Origin: Zobellia amurskyensis
Lineage (GTDB): Bacteria; Bacteroidota; Bacteroidia; Flavobacteriales; Flavobacteriaceae
Reading direction: 5' to 3'
Assembly (NCBI RefSeq): GCF_009725985.1
Contig: NZ_RCNR01000006.1
Coordinates: forward strand, 121,986 to 185,985
Length of the DNA: 64,000 nt
Of this stretch, positions 53,638-62,173 are shown one piece after another; within the stretch, counting starts at the first letter, position 1, and each line of letters starts with the position of its first letter. The notes under the pieces were generated by a model, which searched no databases, was not told where the DNA came from, and saw nothing but the letters and a program-made list of their open reading frames with translations. A program made the translations under genes and the position numbers.

Positions 53638-55827
53638 CTATTCATGCTTTCCCAACAAGGAGAAATCTAAATGACGTTTTACTAAATCGGAATTCTTTAC
53701 CATAACTACTACTTCATCACCCAATTGGTAGGTCTTCTTTGTTTTTTCCCCAACAATGGCATATTCCTTTTCATCAAAGGTATAATAATCATCTTTTATA
53801 TCGCTGATCCTAACCATACCTTCGCACTTGTTCTCTATAATCTCAACATATATACCCCATTCCGTAACCCCACTAATAACACCAACAAACTCTTGGTCCT
53901 GGTGGTCTTGCATGAATTTGATCTGCATGTATTTAATAGAATCACGTTCCGCACTAGAGGCTAGATACTCCATATCTGAAGAATGCTTACATTTCTGTTC
54001 ATAAACCTCTTCTTTGGCGGAAGCACCACCATCTAAATAATGTTGTAATAAACGATGAACCATTACATCTGGATATCTTCTAATTGGCGATGTAAAATGG
54101 GTATAATAATCGAACGCCAAACCATAGTGTCCAATATTATCGGTAGTGTAAATAGCTTTACTCATACTACGGATGGTAAGTGTATCTACTAAATTCTGTT
54201 CCTTTTTACCTTTAACATCGCTCAAAAGCTGATTTAAAGACGCGCTAATGGATTTTTTATCCTTAAAGTCCAACTTATGCCCGAACCTGGAAATTATACC
54301 GTTAAGCGCTATTAATTTATCTTCATTGGGATCATCATGAATACGATATACAAAAGTCTTTTTCGGCTTTTGTTTCCCAATAAATTCAGCCACTTTTCTA
54401 TTCGCTAACAGCATAAATTCTTCAACCAGCTTATTTGCGTCTTTTGATTCTTTAAAGAACACACCAACCGGTTCGCTTTCTTCGTTTAAATTAAAACGTA
54501 CCTCAACCTTATCAAAAGATAATGCGCCTTCTTGCATACGTCTACCACGCATAATTTTGGCCATCCGGTCCATTTCTAAAGTAGCTTCTACTACATCTTC
54601 TTGAACGGTATAAGCATCTTCGCGTATTGAAATTTCTTTTGGAATACTTCCTTCCTTGGTTTCGATAATATGCTGGGCTTCTTCATAAGCAAAACGCTCA
54701 TTAGAATTTATTGCCGTTCTACCAAACCATTGGTTTTTGATATTGGCATCCTTATCCATCTCAAAAATTGCCGAGAAGGTATATTTTTCTTCGTTTGGAC
54801 GTAACGAACAAGCATTATTGGAAAGCACTTCCGGAAGCATAGGAACCACACGGTCTACTAAATATACAGAAGTAGCTCTTTCATAAGCTTCATCATCTAA
54901 AATTGTATCCGGAACTAGATAATGGGATACATCCGCAATGTGAATACCTATTTCATAATTACCATTTTCAAGAAGTTCAAAAGAAAGTGCATCATCAAAA
55001 TCTTTAGCATCCTTGGGATCAATAGTAAAGGTCAAAACCTCTCTCATATCCCGTCTTTTGGCAATTTCTTCCTCTTTTATTGACGTATCAAGTGTATCTG
55101 CAAAACGTTCAACCTCGGTAGGAAAGTCATAGGGCAGGCCATATTCGGCTAAGATGGCATGTATTTCTGTGTTATGTTCACCAGGCTTTCCTAAAACTTC
55201 TATGATAGTCCCAGTAGGAGAATCATCTTTATCTTCCCAGCTTTCTAATCTAACAATAACTTTATCTCCATCATTTGCCCCCTTTATACTGTCTTTAGGA
55301 ACAAAAAAATCTGTATACATTCTAAAATCTGTAGGGCGAACAAAAGCGAAAGTCTTTTGTATATCTACAATTCCAACAAATTCTGTCTTCTTACGTTCCA
55401 GAATATTGGTAATCTCACCTTCAAGTTTCTTCCCGTTTCTTCTTGGAAAGATATAAACCTCTACAGTATCTCCGTGGAAAGCTTTCTTAACTTTATTAGC
55501 AGGTATAAAGACGTCATCGTCCATACCTTCTATTACAATATATGCATTACCACGACCTGTAAGGTCTACTTTACCTGTATGGTATTTTTTAGTAGACGCT
55601 ACGGCCATATAATTACCGCGGCCTTCTTCCTGTATTCGTTTTTTCTCCTTAAGTTGCCCTAACCTTTTTATTAATTGGTTACGATCTTGTGTATTATCTA
55701 GGCCTAGTTTGGCCGCTATCTGTTTATAATTGAAACTCTTTTTAGGTTCTTTTTCCAAAATGGTAAAGATTCCTTTTGTTATCTCGTTTGTTCTATGGTT
55801 ACGAGCTTTCTTTTTGTTCTTTGACAT
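53638..55827 (-). CDS. rnr: Ribonuclease R
   Basis: This 3'-to-5' hydrolytic exoribonuclease degrades structured RNA. The 729-aa protein has an N-terminal winged helix (about 15-70), cold-shock domains (about 70-230), the RNB catalytic domain with the acidic metal cluster in DPKDAKDFDDAL near 272-283, and a C-terminal S1 domain (about 640-725, GVISGVTEWGIYVEI). Length is usual for Bacteroidota RNase R. It is divergent from rpiB across a long AT-rich spacer. Confidence 0.96.
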   Translation of the reverse strand: MSKNKKKARNHRTNEITKGIFTILEKEPKKSFNYKQIAAKLGLDNTQDRNQLIKRLGQLKEKKRIQEEGRGNYMAVASTKKYHTGKVDLTGRGNAYIVIEGMDDDVFIPANKVKKAFHGDTVEVYIFPRRNGKKLEGEITNILERKKTEFVGIVDIQKTFAFVRPTDFRMYTDFFVPKDSIKGANDGDKVIVRLESWEDKDDSPTGTIIEVLGKPGEHNTEIHAILAEYGLPYDFPTEVERFADTLDTSIKEEEIAKRRDMREVLTFTIDPKDAKDFDDALSFELLENGNYEIGIHIADVSHYLVPDTILDDEAYERATSVYLVDRVVPMLPEVLSNNACSLRPNEEKYTFSAIFEMDKDANIKNQWFGRTAINSNERFAYEEAQHIIETKEGSIPKEISIREDAYTVQEDVVEATLEMDRMAKIMRGRRMQEGALSFDKVEVRFNLNEESEPVGVFFKESKDANKLVEEFMLLANRKVAEFIGKQKPKKTFVYRIHDDPNEDKLIALNGIISRFGHKLDFKDKKSISASLNQLLSDVKGKKEQNLVDTLTIRSMSKAIYTTDNIGHYGLAFDYYTHFTSPIRRYPDVMVHRLLQHYLDGGASAKEEVYEQKCKHSSDMEYLASSAERDSIKYMQIKFMQDHQDQEFVGVISGVTEWGIYVEIIENKCEGMVRISDIKDDYYTFDEKEYAIVGEKTKKTYQLGDEVVVMVKNSDLVKRHLDFSLLGKHE

Positions 55828-56478
55828 TAACTATCTTTAATTTATACGGTAAATTACGAATTATAATTCATTACCCTTGTTATTGCACATCCTTGATGTA
55901 AAAACAAGGTTATCAACAACTATATTATAATCTGTTTTTCTTTTTAAATTTTAAAATATAAAATGGTGGTTATTATAGGGTGTTAATAAGGCTTATAAAA
56001 TTATGCAGAAATAGTTGCTTCGAACTACTTTAAGAAGTTGTTGACAATCTTTACAGTTATAATATAGCACAAAATCAGGGTGGTAACCTAATTATCAATA
56101 TTCGTTGATAAACGATATCAACATAAATTATTTAATAAGTAAACGTAAATTTAATGTTAATTACCGACAATAACATTTTGATAGCGTATTATAAAAAGAG
56201 TAAAAATATTTTTCTCAATTAGAGATTAGTTTTGTAGAGTACTATTCAAGTGAGAAATCAAAATTTAAGATCTACTTTCTGTTGCAAGGTTATTAACAAT
56301 ATAAACACCTTTTAACAATAACAAATTAACAATGTAATTCTCTTTGTATAAAACTAATGTTGTGAAGGCTATCTATATTGTGGTAAAGCACTAGTATTTG
56401 TACCTTTGTGAAGTATATAAAGGTTTTATATAGCTGTAAAACCCAAAGTTATAAAGTTTCAAAATAAGATTACGTATA
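55828..56478. other. Long AT-rich divergent region between rnr and rpiB with DnaA-box-like words
   Basis: 651 bp without a protein-like frame. It contains several words close to the DnaA box TTATCCACA: TTATCAACA at 55910-55918, TTGTCAACAA on the minus strand at 56038-56047, TTATCAACG on the minus strand at 56103-56111, ATATCAACA at 56115-56123 and TTATTAACA at 56290-56298. An 8-mer, TTAACAAT, is repeated directly at 56293, 56312 and 56326. The right end carries the rpiB promoter. A replication origin is possible but unproven; the words could also be chance in AT-rich DNA. Confidence 0.35.
56378..56408 (+). promoter_or_regulatory. Promoter of rpiB
   Basis: TTG at 56378-56380, 20 nt, then TACCTTTG at 56401-56408. 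Good match to the Bacteroidota -33/-7 promoter, giving a leader of about 65 nt. Confidence 0.7.
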
Positions 56479-56910
56479 ATGAAAATAGCTATTGGAAACG
56501 ATCACGCCGGTACTGATTACAAATTAGCAATAGTAGGTTTACTTAAATCTATGAATATAGAAGTAAATAATTATGGTACAGATGGGGCGGATAGTGTTGA
56601 TTATGCAGATTTTGTTCATCCAGTAGCTTTAGATGTTAATAACGCAGACGTTGATTTTGGAATTATAATCTGTGGCAGTGGTAATGGCGCTTCAATGACC
56701 GCTAACAAACACCAAAAAGTACGTTGTGCCCTTTGTTGGACCAAAGAAATTGTTCAATTAAGTAGAGAACATAATGATGCTAACATTTTAAGTCTTCCCG
56801 CTAGGTTCATTTCTCTACCTCAAGCCTTAGAAATGGTAAGAACTTTTTTGAATACAGAATTTGAAGGGGGCAGACATGAGAGACGAATAGAAAAAATTCC
56901 TTGTAAGTAA
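56479..56910 (+). CDS. rpiB: Ribose-5-phosphate isomerase B
   Basis: The enzyme interconverts ribose-5-phosphate and ribulose-5-phosphate in the pentose phosphate pathway. The 143-aa protein has GNDHAGTDYK at residues 5-14, the active-site cysteine in IICGSGNGASM near residues 64-74, and REHNDANILSLPAR near 94-107. LacAB/RpiB family length is normal. It is a single-gene unit. Confidence 0.95.
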   Translation: MKIAIGNDHAGTDYKLAIVGLLKSMNIEVNNYGTDGADSVDYADFVHPVALDVNNADVDFGIIICGSGNGASMTANKHQKVRCALCWTKEIVQLSREHNDANILSLPARFISLPQALEMVRTFLNTEFEGGRHERRIEKIPCK

Positions 56911-57171
56911 GTTTTCAAAGGTTTACTTTTAGATAAGAAAGTCACTATAAAAAGACTTTTTATACAACCACCTTACATAGTTAATACTGACTGTCATAAG
57001 AGATTTTACTCTTTTATGATGATTTTTAAGTGCCTATAAGTATTCAGTAATAACTACTATAGTTTTCATAGTAAACCAAGCATTCTCAAAAATTATATTT
57101 TTGCGGGAATTGCCATAGTTATATAAAAATCTGGAATCTAGGGGTATATACTGTATTACAAATTTTGGTTA

Positions 57172-57321
57172 TTGAATGAAGTAGAATTTCATTTTAAAGA
57201 AGACATCATGCTTGTGGTGTTTTACAACATTCTTCATGAATTAGACGCGTTTGTGTATCATATATTAGGTATCAAACTCGTTACTATACAACCCGAATAC
57301 GGAATAAACTACAGTAAGTAA
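57172..57321 (+). CDS. Possible small protein upstream of the acetyltransferase gene
   Basis: A frame open from 57142 gives a protein-like product rich in aromatic and acidic residues: WLLNEVEFHFKEDI, then MLVVFYNILHELDAFVYHI, ending PEYGINYSK. Start could be TTG at 57172 (49 aa) or ATG at 57208 (37 aa). It ends 22 nt before the GNAT start, on the same strand, and a TATTTTTG box lies at 57096-57103. I do not recognise the family. It could also be the relic of a longer gene or chance. Confidence 0.35.
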   Translation: MNEVEFHFKEDIMLVVFYNILHELDAFVYHILGIKLVTIQPEYGINYSK

Positions 57322-57343
57322 ATAATCGTATAAGATTAATAGT

Positions 57344-57784
57344 ATGAAGATAAAAGTAAAATCATTTGCAAGACTCACTAAGTTAGAACTTTACCATATA
57401 CTAAGAATTAGAAGTGAAGTTTTTGTAGTTGAGCAGGATTGTGTTTACCAAGATATAGATGGTAAAGATGAAAAAGCATTGCACGTTATTGCTACCAAAA
57501 ATGGAGAGATAGTTGCCTACACTAGAATTTTTGCACCAGGAGATTATTTTGAAGAAGCTAGTATTGGAAGGGTAGTGGTAAAATCCTCCGAAAGAAAATA
57601 CGGATATGGAAAAGATATAATGAAAGCTTCAATTAAAGCGGTCGAAGAACATTTTAATACACCGGTTATGAAAGTATCCGCTCAATTATATCTAGAACGA
57701 TTTTATCATACGTTAGGCTTTGATCAAGTAGGCGAAGGTTATCTAGAAGATGGCATACCACATATAGGTATGGTAAGAAAATAA
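57344..57784 (+). CDS. GNAT family N-acetyltransferase, ElaA-like
   Basis: The 146-aa protein matches the ElaA branch of GNAT acetyltransferases: LTKLELYHILRIRSEVFVVEQ at the start, YQDIDGKDEKALH near residue 38, and the acetyl-CoA loop region ERKYGYGKDIM near 85-95 (a variant of the R/QxxGxG/A motif). The acceptor is unknown. A terminator follows directly. Confidence 0.88.
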   Translation: MKIKVKSFARLTKLELYHILRIRSEVFVVEQDCVYQDIDGKDEKALHVIATKNGEIVAYTRIFAPGDYFEEASIGRVVVKSSERKYGYGKDIMKASIKAVEEHFNTPVMKVSAQLYLERFYHTLGFDQVGEGYLEDGIPHIGMVRK

Positions 57785-57812
57785 AAAAGGTCCGTTACAT
57801 ACGGACCTTTTT
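57783..57812. terminator. Bidirectional terminator after the GNAT gene
   Basis: AAAAAGGTCCGT pairs with ACGGACCTTTTT around a five-base loop, between convergent genes. Confidence 0.92.
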
Positions 57813-57831
57813 GTTTGTTATGATTGTAATG

Positions 57832-58206
57832 TTATATACGAATAGGTTCTTTGTTAGTAAGGTTAATATCCTCCAACATATTGTCAGTAAACTTGTAATG
57901 CCCCTTAGTAGTTATTATTCTAAACCTATTGGAGTTCATTCTACTTAACGTATCCAAGAAAAGCCACTTGGTTTTTAGAAGTCTAGGTTTAGATGATTTT
58001 AGGCTAATTTCAAAGTAATATTTTCTTCCGTTTTTTAGCGCTACTATGTCCGGTGTAATTTTGGAATCCGTACCTTTTCTAACATAGGATTTGGGAGTAT
58101 CATACCCCTCAATATCCGCTTTAATATCTTCGAAACCTGTGGCTTCAAGATGGTTGATCGACTTCTCTAAAAACTCTTGATTTTCTGACTTTTCTGTTCT
58201 TACCAT
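57832..58206 (-). CDS. Conserved hypothetical protein with a PD-(D/E)XK-like core
   Basis: The 124-aa protein has no signal or membrane segment. The pattern TPDIVALKNGRKYYFEIS (Pro52-Asp53 and Glu66 before a Ser) with a preceding Glu-bearing helix resembles a restriction-endonuclease-like fold, but the final Lys of (D/E)XK is replaced by Ser68, with Lys70 two residues on. It may be an inactive or migrated-lysine variant. I know similar small proteins in flavobacteria but no function. It lies 260 nt beyond the restriction-modification pair on the same strand. Confidence 0.65.
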   Translation of the reverse strand: MVRTEKSENQEFLEKSINHLEATGFEDIKADIEGYDTPKSYVRKGTDSKITPDIVALKNGRKYYFEISLKSSKPRLLKTKWLFLDTLSRMNSNRFRIITTKGHYKFTDNMLEDINLTNKEPIRI

Positions 58207-58465
58207 AAAGGATAAGATATAAAAAATAACCGCAATAGCAAATTTTTAGTATTGATTAACAGCATTTTAAGAGCATGGAGCTTTTCAATTCCCGTATTAT
58301 CTCTAATTTGTAAGAACAAACTAAGCGGTCTGTTTATATTTTAACAGAAAGAGATTTTTAAATCTTTTCATCGTTAAAAAACATGTTGATAACGCTGTAA
58401 GTATATCAAAACCAAACGCTCTAATCAAAATAACAATTTACAGACTACCCGGTCTTAAAAATGAG

Positions 58466-59080
58466 TTAAGCCAATCTTTTGGCAACACCGGTTTCCTCTA
58501 GAAAATCTAGCTTTAAAATAAGGTTCAGTGGTTTTTCTGCTTTGTTTTTTGTGGATGCGTACAGATATCCTTCTTTCCTGTGGTGCAATTCATCAATCTT
58601 AATTTTACCATGAAGCTCTTTATCTGGCGCAATGTATTTTTTTAAGTTTGATGAGGTAATAGATCGGGCCGTTAAAAGGTCTATTAGTTTTTTTCTATTT
58701 ACCAAGGTAATTTTACACGAAGTAAACTCATTGGGCGCATCTGCATAAATTGAAGTTATCAACGCGTAGAAATCTGTTTTTTTTGATGTATTAAATAACC
58801 AACCTTCTTTTAAAATTCCGTCCTTTTCATAACTCAGTTCAAAGGCAAAAGTGGGTAGGTTTTCATTTATGTAGTCTAGCTGGGCTTTTTCGTCAATAGT
58901 GTATTTTTCGCCATGGTCCTTATGGGTAAAAATCAAATCTATGCCCGCCATCTGTTGTTCCATATTGGACACCCGCTCAAAAGAGTATTGCTTCAGATAT
59001 TGATGGTAATAGTAATTTAACAAAACACACAGCTTCTGCTCCCTTTCCAAATCGGACTTGAAATTACTTTTAAGGGGCAT
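58466..59080 (-). CDS. Putative type II restriction endonuclease
   Basis: The 204-aa protein follows a C5-cytosine methyltransferase gene by 29 nt. It contains a plausible PD-(D/E)XK site: Glu41 in the helix, Asp48 in AGIDLIF, then Asp63-Glu64-Lys65 in YTIDEKAQ. It has no signal peptide. Position and motif together support a restriction endonuclease that cleaves the sequence methylated by its neighbour; the recognition sequence cannot be told. I do not recognise a named enzyme family by sequence alone. Confidence 0.7.
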   Translation of the reverse strand: MPLKSNFKSDLEREQKLCVLLNYYYHQYLKQYSFERVSNMEQQMAGIDLIFTHKDHGEKYTIDEKAQLDYINENLPTFAFELSYEKDGILKEGWLFNTSKKTDFYALITSIYADAPNEFTSCKITLVNRKKLIDLLTARSITSSNLKKYIAPDKELHGKIKIDELHHRKEGYLYASTKNKAEKPLNLILKLDFLEETGVAKRLA

Positions 59081-59109
59081 AGTACGGTTGTTAGTTTTGG
59101 GCAGAAGAA

Positions 59110-60336
59110 TTAAACCTCAATTTTAGCGGCCAGGGCTTCGGCAATTTTTTCTACTACGCCTACCACAAGGGCATTTCCCATAAAAAAGGCGCGTTTGGTA
59201 TCACTTATACCTTCTAATAACGTATGATTATCCGGAAACATATTTAAACGTTCCAATTCTACCGGTGTTAAACGCCGCAATCCTTTTGCCGTCTGTACCA
59301 CATGTTTAAAACGAGATGGCGATTTTCCACCTTCTCCGGTAATAATAGTTCTTGACGCGTTGTCCAGAGCATCGGGAAAAACCATCCCGCCTTCGCTATA
59401 ATTATAGGTAAAACCGGTTTTGGCAGTCCGCACTTCTTTTTTGGCCCCTTTTAAATATTCCCATTTAGGGTAATCCTCTTCGGGAATAAAAAATTCTGGG
59501 GTTACTTCACCGTTTTGTAGTATATCACCTAAAACAGTACGATTTCCGTCATAACTGGCTTGGGTTTTTACCGTAAATACTTTTCCGTTTATGAACACTC
59601 CTGTATTTTGAAAGGGAGATAGCTTTTCACCTCGATTAAAGTTTTCTGATATATGTACCAAATCGTCCTTTATTTCAAAAGAAGTCGGTTTTTGAGTGGT
59701 TTGTTGCACAGGAAAAGCCGAAGCAATCGTACCTTCCGATAGTACCCAATTAGCAGAATCTGATTTTTTAAGTGCTTTATAAAGCGGAGTTGATTTATGG
59801 TATCCTAAGAAAAAGATGCGCCTACGTCTTTGAGGCATTCCATATTCCGCCGCATTAATAACCCGCCATTCTACGGCATAACCCAGGTCATCCAAACTTT
59901 TCAACATAATGGCAAAATCACGCCCGCGTTGTGCGGAAGGCGATTTTAACAAGCGGTCTACATTCTCAAGAAATAAGTATTTGGGCGGGTTTTTCTTTTC
60001 CGAGAGTATTTTATGAATACTCCACCACAGTACTCCTTTTTTACCAATAAGGCCTTTGGAGTTCTGTAATGTTGTTGCCACGGAGTAATCTTGGCATGGA
60101 AACCCGCCTACCAGAAGGTCCGCATCGGGTATGGTTTGGGTTTCAACTTCCGCAATATCTTGGTTACTGTGGTTTTCTTTGCCAAAATTGGCCTCATACA
60201 CCAAAGAAGCGTGTTGCGCTTTAGTTGAAGGCTCCCATTGGTTGCTCCAAACTACCTCATATTGTCCGGTTTTTTCCAGGCCTAGGCGAAATCCTCCTAC
60301 CCCAGCAAAAAGTTCTATTGCCTTGAGTTTGCTCAT
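59110..60336 (-). CDS. dcm: DNA (cytosine-5-)-methyltransferase
   Basis: The 408-aa protein has the ordered C5-methyltransferase motifs: I (FAGVGGFRLGL, residues 10-20), IV with catalytic Cys81 (GGFPCQDYS), VI (ENV, 124-126), VIII (QRRRR, 169-173), IX (RRLTPVELERLNMFP near 360) and X (GNALVV near 390). The target-recognition region between VIII and IX is about 180 residues, enough for one specificity. Paired with the downstream endonuclease gene as a type II system. The short divergent spacer (about 58 bp) separates it from the NlpC/P60 gene. Confidence 0.93.
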   Translation of the reverse strand: MSKLKAIELFAGVGGFRLGLEKTGQYEVVWSNQWEPSTKAQHASLVYEANFGKENHSNQDIAEVETQTIPDADLLVGGFPCQDYSVATTLQNSKGLIGKKGVLWWSIHKILSEKKNPPKYLFLENVDRLLKSPSAQRGRDFAIMLKSLDDLGYAVEWRVINAAEYGMPQRRRRIFFLGYHKSTPLYKALKKSDSANWVLSEGTIASAFPVQQTTQKPTSFEIKDDLVHISENFNRGEKLSPFQNTGVFINGKVFTVKTQASYDGNRTVLGDILQNGEVTPEFFIPEEDYPKWEYLKGAKKEVRTAKTGFTYNYSEGGMVFPDALDNASRTIITGEGGKSPSRFKHVVQTAKGLRRLTPVELERLNMFPDNHTLLEGISDTKRAFFMGNALVVGVVEKIAEALAAKIEV

Positions 60337-60394
60337 TTGCGATAAAATTACATAATTTCACTAAGGCAAAGTAAACATGATAATAGATTTAAAA

Positions 60395-61588
60395 ATGAAG
60401 CGATATAAGTTAGGGGTTTTTGTTACTGGGTTTTTTGTACTTTTTCTGGTTTCGTGCACTAAGCAGAGCGAGAAAGAAGCGAAGCTGTTAAAGACTATTT
60501 CGGATGTAAAAAATCAATACGCTCCAGATAAACGAACGGCTCTTTTTGATATTCACACCTTTATAGATACCGAAAAGTATATTTTAATGGGTGAAAGTAA
60601 TAGTCCAGAGGCGGTAGAACTATTGAAAACCACCTTAGATGCCGAAGATATTACCTATGAAAGCAGAATAAAAATACTGCCTTCTAAAGATTTAGAGGGA
60701 AAAACGCATGCCGTTATCAACATTTCTGTGGCCAACCTTAGGAGTAATCCAAAGCATTCAGCAGAGTTGGCAACACAGGCTACTTTGGGTACACCGGTAA
60801 AGGTGTTTAAGAAAGAGGAGGATTGGTATTATATTCAAACTCCGGATAAATACTTGTCTTGGGTAGATGCAGGAGGAATTGTTTTGATGGATGATAACCA
60901 AGCTCAAAAATGGAAAAGTACAACGAAGCTCATTTACACCCAAACCGCGGGATATTCATATGAAAATGCCGAAGTTGGGCAACGTGTATCCGATTTGGTT
61001 GCCGGTGATATTCTAGAATTAAAAGGGGAGGCAGATAAGTTTTTTGAAGTGCAATATCCGGATGGTAGAAAGGCCTTTGTGAGTAAAGAAGAATCGGAAC
61101 CCTATGAAAGTTGGTTGGAAAAATTGGATCCAAGTCAAGAGAGCCTTGTAGCGACTTCAAAAACCCTTATGGGCGTTCCTTACTTATGGGGAGGAACTTC
61201 AACAAAGGGTATGGACTGTAGCGGATTTACCAAAACCATCTTTTTCCTTAACGGAATGGTCATTTCTAGAGATGCTTCACAACAAGTGCATACCGGTAAA
61301 GCTATTGATTCCGTCAAAAAATTTGATAAGCTTCAAAAGGGCGATTTGTTATTCTTTGGAAGAAAAGCAACGGATTCTACCTCAGAAAAAGTGGTGCATG
61401 TTGGTATGTGGATCGGCAATAATGAATTCATTCATGCCTCAGAGATGGTACGCATAAGCAGTATGGACAAAAATGCGGACAACTATGACAAACATAATCA
61501 TGATCGATACCTGCGCTCAAAACGCATCTTAAAAGAAAATGATGATGCTTTGATCAGTCTGTTTAAAAATCCTGTTTTTAAGGATTAG
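60395..61588 (+). CDS. SH3-domain NlpC/P60 (C40) peptidase lipoprotein
   Basis: About 397 aa, starting at the ATG at 60395 (MKRYKLGVF), which gives a clean lipoprotein signal ending LVSC (Cys21); an in-frame ATG six codons upstream is possible. Two bacterial SH3-like regions follow (about 110-165, with VANLRSNPKHSAEL, and about 180-235), then a C-terminal NlpC/P60 domain with catalytic Cys275 in MDCSGF, and the His in VVHVGMWIG near 335. The enzyme should cut peptide stems of peptidoglycan or muropeptides in the periplasm. Confidence 0.9.
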   Translation: MKRYKLGVFVTGFFVLFLVSCTKQSEKEAKLLKTISDVKNQYAPDKRTALFDIHTFIDTEKYILMGESNSPEAVELLKTTLDAEDITYESRIKILPSKDLEGKTHAVINISVANLRSNPKHSAELATQATLGTPVKVFKKEEDWYYIQTPDKYLSWVDAGGIVLMDDNQAQKWKSTTKLIYTQTAGYSYENAEVGQRVSDLVAGDILELKGEADKFFEVQYPDGRKAFVSKEESEPYESWLEKLDPSQESLVATSKTLMGVPYLWGGTSTKGMDCSGFTKTIFFLNGMVISRDASQQVHTGKAIDSVKKFDKLQKGDLLFFGRKATDSTSEKVVHVGMWIGNNEFIHASEMVRISSMDKNADNYDKHNHDRYLRSKRILKENDDALISLFKNPVFKD

Positions 61589-61690
61589 GGGTGTTTAATT
61601 TTAATGGGATGTAGGCACGGTTGAGAAGCTCTTACTTACAAAGACTTGTGCTTATTTATTCGTGGAAAATTAATAGCTTGTACAATGTTT

Positions 61691-62173
61691 TTATAGGTCG
61701 AGAATTCCAAAAGTTTCCGAGAAAGGAATATCAATACTAATAATATCGAATTTGGGGTTTAAACCTTTTTTGAGAAGACCTAATGTGCCTTTTGAGCGTA
61801 CATCTGATGTAACAAAATGTGTTATTGTCTTATCTATGTCTGCTTGAGCGAATAATTTTGAGTCATTCGGGATTATAGCTCGAGGATGAAGACTTGATAA
61901 GCTAACCTTGTTTTCTAAAAATATTACTTTAGCAAATTCTCCCGCTCTTTGGGCTTCATTTAGATTAAATGGTAATATTTGTATATTTAAAAGTGGTAAA
62001 TCTTCTAGTTTACCTAAAACGCAGTATTCAGCTATAGTTATAGTTGAGACTTTTAGTGTGATTTCGTTTTCTAGGAAATATTTATAATATCCAAGAGCGT
62101 TTGAGTGAAGCTTGTCTTCATTATTGAGGAGACGTATAAAAAAACTGGTATCAAGTAAAATACTATGCTTCAT
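61691..62173 (-). CDS. PIN-domain ribonuclease, VapC-like
   Basis: The 160-aa protein has PIN-domain acidic residues: Asp8 (LLDTSFF), Glu49 (ITIAEYC) and Asp104 (PNDSKLFAQAD), with a further Asp130 after VTS. PIN proteins cut RNA and often serve as toxins. I start it at the ATG at 62173, with GAGG seven bases upstream; a GTG two codons earlier is possible. The start lies inside the upstream 259-aa gene (11-nt overlap), so translation is probably coupled. The partner is not a normal VapB-type antitoxin. Confidence 0.78.
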   Translation of the reverse strand: MKHSILLDTSFFIRLLNNEDKLHSNALGYYKYFLENEITLKVSTITIAEYCVLGKLEDLPLLNIQILPFNLNEAQRAGEFAKVIFLENKVSLSSLHPRAIIPNDSKLFAQADIDKTITHFVTSDVRSKGTLGLLKKGLNPKFDIISIDIPFSETFGILDL

